Positions 1 to 4,652 of a stretch of DNA of 9,448 bases are shown one piece after another. The DNA is taken from contig CALMNJ010000588.1 of the NCBI GenBank assembly GCA_937868675.1, forward strand, positions 1 to 9,448, given 5' to 3'. The position numbers were made by a program, and so were the translations under genes. How positions within the stretch are numbered: position 1 is the stretch's first letter; every line of letters begins with the position of its first letter. Below the pieces are notes generated by a model that worked only from the letters and a program-made list of their open reading frames with translations, made no database searches and was not told the origin of the DNA. Source of the stretch: an uncultured Bacteroidota bacterium. Its GTDB lineage: Bacteria; Bacteroidota; Bacteroidia; B-17B0; Aurantibacillaceae.

Positions 1-427
1 TTGCTATATTTTCAATATCACTCAGTGAGGGTGCCGGTTCGATAACGGGCCTCATTTTTTTAACCCGAAGCGTGTCAAGAACAAAAGACAAGTTTTTTAT
101 TTTAGTAATCACTTGTTTTGCCTTTGCACTGTCGGTCGAAACAAGCACACCATTTAGCCATTTACTGGCAAACAGCACGTGCGCAATGGTGTCAACTCCG
201 GTGATGTATGACTTTATCACCGGCAGATCGCTTGTATGATATGCAACAGCGTAGCGGCTGCGGCGGTCAATTGATTTTTGCGTAAGAAAGGCCTTGGGGT
301 TGCTGAGCGAAAACGTGCTTCCGTTTTTATCCTTAAACGATACCCAGTACTTTAATTTTGTTTGTGCCCGTGGCTGCAGAGCGAACAAAAAAATAAGAGG
401 AAAAAAGTACAGGACGCTTTTATTCAT
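1..427 (-). CDS. S8-family (subtilisin-like) exported serine peptidase, N-terminal part only
   Basis: Only the first 142 codons are in the window; the gene continues past the left edge. The ATG at 427-425 is followed by a signal peptide (MNK, hydrophobic run, then QPRAQ at about residue 22). After that comes a stretch beginning KYWVSFKDKNG, with SNPKAFLTQKSIDRR at about residues 42-56 and SKWLNGVLV further on. This pattern of 'YxVxFxDK..., SNPxAFLxQxxIDRR..., SKWLNG' is what I know as the N-terminal propeptide region of Bacteroidota S8 peptidases, many of which are type IX secretion cargo. The Asp/His/Ser triad and any C-terminal sorting domain would lie outside the window, so neither catalysis nor the secretion route can be confirmed here. 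The start overlaps the stop of the upstream lipoprotein gene by 8 nt (ATGAATAA), so the two are probably co-transcribed and translationally coupled. The family call rests on recognising the N-terminal region only. Confidence 0.75.
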   Translation of the reverse strand, partial: MNKSVLYFFPLIFLFALQPRAQTKLKYWVSFKDKNGSTFSLSNPKAFLTQKSIDRRSRYAVAYHTSDLPVIKSYITGVDTIAHVLFASKWLNGVLVSTDSAKAKQVITKIKNLSFVLDTLRVKKMRPVIEPAPSLSDIENIA

Positions 428-1136
428 AACCAGAGCTTACGTAGATTTGTTTGTACACAATGCCTTTACTGATTCGCATCAAAACCGGCACCTGCGGATT
501 TATTGTTGCTGACGTAACATCAATAATCTCGCGATAGACGAGGCCGGTTCCCTTCGCATATTTTTCATTGTAAGCCTGGTAAGAAATAGCTGTCGAAAAA
601 TTTTTTTGTGAAACCAGCAGCACTTTATCAAACCTGGTATTTCCGATCGTTTCCGAACGGTCCACGTAACTGTAGGTATAGTCCAATGCGCCGATTGTAT
701 TTAAGGCATTGCCATTCCAGGTTTCCTTATCATGTATTGGGAAACTGAGTTTAGTGTAGCGAACATTTGATTCAAGAACCTGTACCGAGCGGTTGTCGGC
801 ATTTACCATCCAAACCTCCTTCATTACCCATGGAATGCTGTCGTAGGGCTTTTGCGGGTTAAATTTCCGGATATAGCGCTCCAACCGGATGGCCGGCCTT
901 CCTGAATTATCGGTATAGGTATCTGCGATTTTTTCCTTGATCTGATATTTGTATTCGGTGGTATCGTGCAGAAGATCGTTGTACAGCACGCTGTCTATTT
1001 CATAAACAACGTATTTGCCCTGGCCGGTCGGATAATAATCAAGCCCCAGCGCGGCGGCGTCCGAAGGGATCGTTTTTTTGGCACAGGAGGCCAAAACAAA
1101 TGCCAGAAAAACAAGTATTGACAGCTTTTTTATCAA
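420..1136 (-). CDS. Putative outer-membrane-type lipoprotein, conserved hypothetical (238 aa)
   Basis: The function is not recognised. The protein starts with a lipoprotein signal peptide: MIKK, a hydrophobic core, and the lipobox LASC with the lipidated cysteine at residue 18. The mature part (about 220 residues) is rich in beta-type alternation and aromatic residues, without transmembrane segments or a motif I can name. It includes GQGKYVVYEIDSV near residues 38-50 and paired strand-like segments to the end, suggesting a beta-rich periplasm-facing fold. The start is a TTG at 1136-1134. The codon immediately upstream in frame is TGA, so no earlier start exists, and the neighbouring ATG at 1140-1138 is out of frame. 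The stop overlaps the start of the S8-type peptidase gene by 8 nt, so the lipoprotein is the first gene of a two-gene unit. A role linked to that exported peptidase is only an inference from position. Confidence 0.8.
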   Translation of the reverse strand: MIKKLSILVFLAFVLASCAKKTIPSDAAALGLDYYPTGQGKYVVYEIDSVLYNDLLHDTTEYKYQIKEKIADTYTDNSGRPAIRLERYIRKFNPQKPYDSIPWVMKEVWMVNADNRSVQVLESNVRYTKLSFPIHDKETWNGNALNTIGALDYTYSYVDRSETIGNTRFDKVLLVSQKNFSTAISYQAYNEKYAKGTGLVYREIIDVTSATINPQVPVLMRISKGIVYKQIYVSSGYE

Positions 1137-1141
1137 TCATT

Positions 1142-1149
1142 TAAAGATA
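1142..1149 (-). promoter_or_regulatory. Candidate -7 box for the lipoprotein-peptidase unit
   Basis: On the minus strand the sequence reads TATCTTTA, seven of eight positions of the Bacteroidota -7 consensus TAnnTTTG counting the two free bases. It lies 5 nt before the TTG start. A TTTG lies further upstream, but about 25 nt away, longer than the usual 19-21 nt spacer, so no good -33 element is seen. If real, the transcript would be almost leaderless. Confidence 0.35.
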
Positions 1150-1269
1150 GTAAAAATCCCATTTATGAAATCTTCAAATCATGATTTTTTCAAAGGCCCG
1201 GCTACCCAGGCAAAACACTGCCTGCAAAACCAAACCACTGTGGCAACCGTTCACGATATGATGCATGCC

Positions 1270-1288
1270 GTATTCAGGGAGTGAATAC
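1270..1288. repeat. Perfect inverted repeat, 7-bp arms with 5-nt loop
   Basis: The sequence reads GTATTCA-GGGAG-TGAATAC, so both 7-nt arms pair perfectly. No run of T follows on either strand, so it does not look like an intrinsic terminator. It sits about 134 nt upstream of the lipoprotein start and could be an operator-like site or chance. Confidence 0.4.
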
Positions 1289-1375
1289 ACCCTCAAGCGG
1301 ATTCCCTTGTGCATCAAAGCGCAGTAAGACAGCTGAGTCTTTTTTACCAGGCAAAATATTACTTATAAAATAACC
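1274..1375 (-). pseudogene. Possible C-terminal gene remnant (about 33 codons, no ATG)
   Basis: On the minus strand, between a TAG at 1378-1376 and a TGA at 1276-1274, an open frame reads GYFISNILPGKKDSA and then VLLRFDAQGNPLEGVFTP. The segment resembles real protein, in particular the 'hydrophobic-FD-x-QGNPL' type of motif common in secreted Bacteroidota beta-repeat proteins. It has no ATG; a TTG exists at 1354-1352. A second frame just upstream (ending MAEMKLDSRVIL, stop at about 1369) could be its continuation after a frameshift. The piece is short enough that an open frame could arise by chance, so I treat it as a candidate decayed gene and assign no function. Confidence 0.25.
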
Positions 1376-1421
1376 CTAGAGTCAAGTTTCATTTCAGCCA
1401 TTCGAAACGCTAACGCCAAGG

Positions 1422-2276
1422 TCAGAAGCGATACTCCTTGTAGTCTCGGGTAAACTCGCCCTCTTCGAATTTTGGGTTCACCTGCAAAAAATGGTAATTG
1501 TATTCTTCAAAAAGTCCTTTGTCGTCAAGCACTTTAATACTAATTGGCAGGAAGTAAAAATGATCAATCCACATTTCAACCTTTTTGCAATACCAGTTGG
1601 GAATCTTTATCACCTGCCCCTTTTTAAGTATGTCGAAATAGTCGTTCATTTTTGGGTTTTTCTCCACGATCATGTATTCGGCAATATGAAATTTGCGCGC
1701 AATAGAGGTGATGCTCTCGTTGTCCTGCACCGTATAATCCACATACCTGAAGTCCTCATTATTAATCGTGATTTTGTAACACAGGCGTCCGTTAACCTTT
1801 TCAGTTCCGGTATATTTAAAACAGTCGTCGAATTTATTTCCCAGCCGGTCTACCGTGTTTTGTATAATGCTGGCAAAGTAGTCGTATCCCATTTCTTTGA
1901 GGGTGTGGTGCTGATCCTGGCGCATGAGGTCGCCCATGGGGTCGAGGTTCAGATTAAAATACGGGAACGAATTGGGCTTAACCAGCGCCTTACCGTTGTT
2001 TTTGCCCTGCAGCCAAAGCACCTCTATGCCTTTAATGTAAAGGTATATAAGCCTGGGCTGCTTATTAAACTTAACCGAACTTTCGTAATAGTTAAACCCC
2101 TTTTTGCCCCGCTCGGTAATTTTAAGGTGATATTTAAGTGCCTTCACATCCTTAATTGCCGTGAGGCTTTTGAGCACAATTTCATGGCATACGGGTTCGT
2201 GATTTTGAGAAACAGCACAAAAGCAGAGTGCTATAAAAAGCAGGCTTGCTTTGATTCGGGCTCCCGTGATCGGCAT
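1422..2276 (-). CDS. DUF1571 family exported protein with embedded LysM motif (284 aa)
   Basis: The N-terminus (residues 1-24) is a signal-peptide-like run ending CAVSQ, placing the protein in the periplasm or outer-membrane compartment. The lipobox pattern is not met around C18/C20. The body (about 60-284) matches my recollection of DUF1571 proteins of Bacteroidota: an early strand-rich region (KGFNYYESSVKFN, LIYLY, GIEVLWLQG), a middle helix-like part, then a C-terminal segment with VEMWIDHFYFLPISI and YNYHFLQVNPKFEEGEF. Outer-membrane lipoprotein-sorting (LolA-like) folds look similar in layout, but that is inference. At about residues 180-227 a LysM motif is inserted: DYTVQDNESITSIARKF, IVEKNP and then KKGQVIKIP. 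LysM binds GlcNAc-containing glycans such as peptidoglycan. The ATG at 2276 follows a TATTTTTG box by 13 nt. The enzymatic or transport role is unknown. Confidence 0.8.
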   Translation of the reverse strand: MPITGARIKASLLFIALCFCAVSQNHEPVCHEIVLKSLTAIKDVKALKYHLKITERGKKGFNYYESSVKFNKQPRLIYLYIKGIEVLWLQGKNNGKALVKPNSFPYFNLNLDPMGDLMRQDQHHTLKEMGYDYFASIIQNTVDRLGNKFDDCFKYTGTEKVNGRLCYKITINNEDFRYVDYTVQDNESITSIARKFHIAEYMIVEKNPKMNDYFDILKKGQVIKIPNWYCKKVEMWIDHFYFLPISIKVLDDKGLFEEYNYHFLQVNPKFEEGEFTRDYKEYRF

Positions 2277-2289
2277 GTTTTAAAAGGCG

Positions 2290-2297
2290 CAAAAATA
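2290..2297 (-). promoter_or_regulatory. -7 promoter box for the DUF1571-LysM gene
   Basis: The minus strand reads TATTTTTG, a perfect fit to the Bacteroidota consensus TAnnTTTG, 13 nt before the ATG at 2276. A clear -33 TTG at the usual spacing is not seen. The implied 5' leader is only a few nucleotides. Confidence 0.55.
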
Positions 2298-2383
2298 CCA
2301 CAAACATTTTATTAAGCCCCGGTAATCCGTAAGTTTTTTAAAAAGTATTTAATAAATATCAAAAAAAGCGCCTGCCTTTCTTA

Positions 2384-2391
2384 TATATTTG
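2384..2391 (+). promoter_or_regulatory. -7 promoter box for the HU-SPOR gene
   Basis: The plus strand reads TATATTTG, a perfect fit to TAnnTTTG. It lies 31 nt before the preferred ATG (2423) and 16 nt before an alternative in-frame TTG (2408). No convincing -33 TTG is present. The AT-rich region from 2277 to 2400 is shared with the divergent DUF1571 promoter. Confidence 0.5.
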
Positions 2392-2422
2392 AATTAGAAG
2401 TTTACATTTGCCGTCCCCGTTC

Positions 2423-3496
2423 ATGAACGTGCAGCAGGTCATAATTGAAGGTATAAAAGAGCAGTTGTTTCACAACAACTATCTTGTGTTGCCAGGTTTT
2501 GGCGGTTTTGTGCTGAAACATTCCCCGGCCCATTATACAGCCTCCGCTACGGCTCTGATGCCACCTTCAAAAACAGTAAGCTTCAATTCCCAGCTCAAAA
2601 TAAACGATGGTGTCATGACGCTCTGGCTTCAGGAAAAACTGAAGATTGATTCTGCTGCCGCCTTAGCCAGTTTACAAGAGTTCGGAACGTACTGTCATTC
2701 GGTATTACAGTCCAGACGAAGGCTCAATATTGATGGTATCGGCTTTTTTTACCTTGATTTTGAGAACAACATTTGTTTTGAGCCTCAGGCAGATATGAAC
2801 TTTATGACCGAAAGCTTCGGACTTTCGCCACTGTATCTAAAGGAACTGCCTGCCCACGCGGAATTACCAAAACAGGAAACTGTTTTTATTGAAAGAAAAG
2901 CGGTTGAAACACCCGAGCACCAAGTAACTGTAAAACCAAAGCGCACGGTGCGCCGTTTTGTTGTGCCTGCTATTGCAGGACTTGCTGTTATTGGCCTGCT
3001 CTCATTGCTGGTACTCAACTCAAACATACGAGGGCAACTGAATGCCTCGGTATTTGGAACCAACTCGCCGTGTGCGTTTACACCCCTCACCTATCCTGAA
3101 CTTACACTTGAAGCACCTCAAACTCCGGGTGATACTTACGTAGCGGATGCCAATGGTATTGCGGTTTTGAAACTGGACGAAAATTCTGCAGTTGCCGTTA
3201 AGGTAATAGCAACCGAAGGAACCGTTAAAACCAGCCTGACTACACCCACTTCAACACACCGCGTGGCCCGTGGTAATTTTGAAATTGTGCTTGGCTGTTT
3301 CAGTGTGCACAGTAATGCCGAAAAAATGATCAAAAAGCTGGAAGGTCAAAATATTTCTGCATTTATTTCTGGTCTCAGGCACAAAGGTATGGATGTGGTT
3401 AGTTGTGGCAGTTACGAAACCAAAGATGAGGCTGCCCAGCAACTTCAGGAACTTCGCCAAAAATTTCCTCACGCCTGGATCAAGAGCAGTCGCTGA
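2423..3496 (+). CDS. HU-domain (CCDC81-like) and SPOR-domain transmembrane protein (357 aa)
   Basis: The N-terminal part (about 1-135) has the features of Bacteroidota HU-CCDC81-type domains: IKEQLFHNNYLVLPGFGGFV at residues 11-30, then SFNSQLKINDG, and a second HU-like unit ending near GIGFFYLDFENN. HU folds bind DNA in bacteria, but the ligand of this subfamily is not settled. A basic stretch (KPKRTVRR, 171-178) precedes one transmembrane helix at about 179-199. By the positive-inside rule this puts the HU part in the cytoplasm and the C-terminus in the periplasm. A linker of about 80 residues rich in T, A, P and V follows. The SPOR domain (about 283-355) has FEIVLGCFSVHSNAEKMIKKL and VVSCGSYETKDEAAQQLQEL. 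SPOR domains bind septal glycan strands lacking stem peptides. I chose the ATG at 2423 because family members begin close to this point; an in-frame TTG at 2408 would add five residues. The gene ends 6 nt from convergent hemJ. Confidence 0.85.
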   Translation: MNVQQVIIEGIKEQLFHNNYLVLPGFGGFVLKHSPAHYTASATALMPPSKTVSFNSQLKINDGVMTLWLQEKLKIDSAAALASLQEFGTYCHSVLQSRRRLNIDGIGFFYLDFENNICFEPQADMNFMTESFGLSPLYLKELPAHAELPKQETVFIERKAVETPEHQVTVKPKRTVRRFVVPAIAGLAVIGLLSLLVLNSNIRGQLNASVFGTNSPCAFTPLTYPELTLEAPQTPGDTYVADANGIAVLKLDENSAVAVKVIATEGTVKTSLTTPTSTHRVARGNFEIVLGCFSVHSNAEKMIKKLEGQNISAFISGLRHKGMDVVSCGSYETKDEAAQQLQELRQKFPHAWIKSSR

Positions 3497-3504
3497 TCTT
3501 TTTT
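3478..3504 (+). terminator. Weak candidate intrinsic terminator after the HU-SPOR gene
   Basis: GATCA at 3478-3482 pairs with TGATC at 3494-3498, and six T follow at 3499-3504. The stem is only 5 bp, with a possible extra GC/GC pairing inside after a bulge, and it overlaps the stop codon. The layout is terminator-like but thermodynamically weak. Confidence 0.3.
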
Positions 3505-4090
3505 ACCCCTGATTTTCCTTGTTTTCGTTAGTCTCCGTTTGGGCTGCCTGTTCTGTTTTTTTCCGTTGACGGTTATATAAGCTTGCTGCAAACATTAAAA
3601 TGCCTGCGAAACCAAATAGCCCCAATAAGCCCCATAACAAACCTGATTGCGATTTTACCACCACCAGAAACACAATAGCCACCAGCAAAACTGTTGCCAG
3701 TTCGTTAAACAACCTCAACACAAAGGAGCGGTATTTGAACACCCCCTTTTTTTGCTGGGTAAGAATACTCTGACACTGAAGGTGGTAAACAGTGAGTGCG
3801 GCAAGACAAATCAGTTTGAGCCACATCCATGACTGGCTGAAATAATAAGCAAAATTGCTCATCAGAAGCCACACACCAAAAACGTAACTGCCAACCAACG
3901 CCGGCCAGCCGATAATGTACCAGAGCCTTCTCTGCATAAGCAGAAGCTGGTCGGTAAGTGCTTTACGCACAGGCTCCTCGCGTGTTTGCGCCTCGGAGGC
4001 ATAAATAAAAAGACGCACGATGTAAAACAGCGCCGCAAACCAGCAAACCACAAAAACAATGTGAAGCGCTTTAACGTAAGCAAATTCCAT
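3503..4090 (-). CDS. hemJ: Protoporphyrinogen IX oxidase HemJ (UPF0093 / CopD-like membrane protein, 195 aa)
   Basis: HemJ is the non-flavin membrane enzyme that oxidises protoporphyrinogen IX to protoporphyrin IX, the penultimate step of protohaem synthesis. The N-terminus MEFAYVKALHIVFVVCWFAA carries the conserved histidine at position 10 in the 'KALHI-FVV-WFA' motif. FYIVRLFIYASEA follows, and a conserved-type lysine lies at residue 92 in WLKLICLA. The family's essential His and Lys are therefore both present. Membrane segments lie at about 8-30, 59-77, 88-105 and 126-146, with a further hydrophobic stretch at 150-171 before a charged tail (NRQRKKTEQ..., ending NENKENQG). The chosen ATG at 4090 puts the motif at the usual distance. 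An upstream in-frame TTG (4144) would add 18 residues and run into the divergent gene, so it is rejected. The gene stands alone, divergent from a thioesterase, and no other haem genes are nearby. Confidence 0.85.
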   Translation of the reverse strand: MEFAYVKALHIVFVVCWFAALFYIVRLFIYASEAQTREEPVRKALTDQLLLMQRRLWYIIGWPALVGSYVFGVWLLMSNFAYYFSQSWMWLKLICLAALTVYHLQCQSILTQQKKGVFKYRSFVLRLFNELATVLLVAIVFLVVVKSQSGLLWGLLGLFGFAGILMFAASLYNRQRKKTEQAAQTETNENKENQG

Positions 4091-4094
4091 ACAG

Positions 4095-4102
4095 CAAAAG
4101 TA
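4095..4102 (-). promoter_or_regulatory. -7 promoter box for hemJ
   Basis: The minus strand reads TACTTTTG, a perfect fit to TAnnTTTG, only 4 nt before the hemJ ATG (4090). The transcript would be leaderless or nearly so. No -33 TTG is seen at 19-21 nt; one lies about 27 nt upstream. Confidence 0.5.
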
Positions 4103-4114
4103 ATGGATTATACC

Positions 4115-4122
4115 TAAATTTG
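4115..4122 (+). promoter_or_regulatory. -7 promoter box for the thioesterase gene
   Basis: The plus strand reads TAAATTTG, a perfect fit to TAnnTTTG, 12 nt before the ATG at 4135. It lies back to back with the hemJ box, with 12 nt between them. A TTG that could extend the reading frame (4120-4122) is part of this box, which argues against it being the start codon. Confidence 0.55.
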
Positions 4123-4134
4123 CGCCCAGCAATA

Positions 4135-4650
4135 ATGAAAGCAAAAACTTCTTCCCAATCGCTAACCATCAACACCGAGGTAGTGCTTCCCAACGACACC
4201 AATCACGTGGGCAATCTTTTTGGAGGCAAACTCATGCAATGGGTTGACATAACAGCTGCTATTGCGGCCCAGCGCCATTGTGGCCGCGTGGTGGTTACGG
4301 CAGCTATCAATCATGTATCGTTCGATAATCCGATCAAACAAAACAGCGTGGTTACGCTCGAAGCCAAAGTAAGCCGGGCCTTTACCAGCAGCATGGAGGT
4401 TTGTGTTGATGTTTCGGTTGAAAACCCGGCAACCGGCGCCAAAACAAAATGCAACGAAGCCATTCTTACTTTTGTGGCCATTGATCAGAATGGTTCACCT
4501 TTGCCTGTTCCGCCGCTGGTACCGGAGTCGGATGAGGAAAAAAAGCGTTTCGATGGTGCCCTTCGCCGCAGGCAGCTTTCGCTGGTAATTGCCGGAAGAA
4601 TGAAGGCGCACGATGCCACCGAACTGAAGGCCCTGTTTGATATAAAATAA
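4135..4650 (+). CDS. Acyl-CoA thioesterase, hotdog fold (ACOT/YciA-type, 171 aa)
   Basis: The predicted reaction is hydrolysis of acyl-CoA to free fatty acid and CoA in the cytoplasm. The N-terminal half has the hallmark of the YciA/ACOT hotdog family: VVLPNDTNHVGNLFGGKLMQW at residues 17-36, followed by VD at 37-38 and helix AAIAAQRH. These supply the conserved Asn/His, the Gly-Gly turn and the Asp of the family active-site region. The following part, VVVTAAINHVSFDNPI (52-67), and the strands VTLEAKVSRAFTSSMEVCVDV and AILTFVAID complete one hotdog domain. A C-terminal helical tail (about 130-171) contains EEKKRFDGALRRRQ. The length fits a single-domain enzyme that assembles from several subunits. 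The ATG at 4135 is preferred over an in-frame TTG at 4120. Substrate chain length cannot be read from the sequence. The gene ends 2 nt from the convergent OstA-like gene. Confidence 0.85.
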   Translation: MKAKTSSQSLTINTEVVLPNDTNHVGNLFGGKLMQWVDITAAIAAQRHCGRVVVTAAINHVSFDNPIKQNSVVTLEAKVSRAFTSSMEVCVDVSVENPATGAKTKCNEAILTFVAIDQNGSPLPVPPLVPESDEEKKRFDGALRRRQLSLVIAGRMKAHDATELKALFDIK

Positions 4651-4652
4651 AC

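Larger units (their letters stand above)
1137..1421. other. Non-coding intergenic stretch with a palindrome and a possible gene remnant
   Basis: This is the longest stretch in the window without an assigned gene (285 nt). It holds a short protein-like reading frame without an ATG (minus strand, 1375-1274), a perfect 7-bp inverted repeat (1270-1288), and the candidate promoter box next to the lipoprotein start. No T-tract terminator is evident after the DUF1571 gene, which ends at 1422. Confidence 0.6.

Noticed and set aside
1078..1284. Plus-strand 68-codon frame spanning the lipoprotein start and the intergenic stretch.
   Set aside because: It has no recognisable sequence, no promoter box at its start and overlaps the lipoprotein signal peptide on the other strand.
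2217..2222. Lipobox in the DUF1571 protein around C18/C20.
   Set aside because: The residues before C20 are L-C-F, which do not fit the small residues required at -1 and -2, so a plain signal peptide is more likely.
1491..2315. Long open frame (274 codons) on the plus strand, antisense to the DUF1571-LysM gene.
   Set aside because: The minus strand carries a signal peptide, a LysM motif and DUF1571-like sequence, plus its own promoter box. The antisense translation has no recognisable domain and is best seen as a shadow frame.
4120..4134. Five-residue upstream extension of the thioesterase from a TTG start.
   Set aside because: The TTG is part of the TAAATTTG promoter box, and the ATG at 4135 gives a normal N-terminus.
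4091..4144. Eighteen-residue upstream extension of HemJ from a TTG.
   Set aside because: It would run through its own promoter box and into the divergent gene, and it displaces the family's conserved His10.
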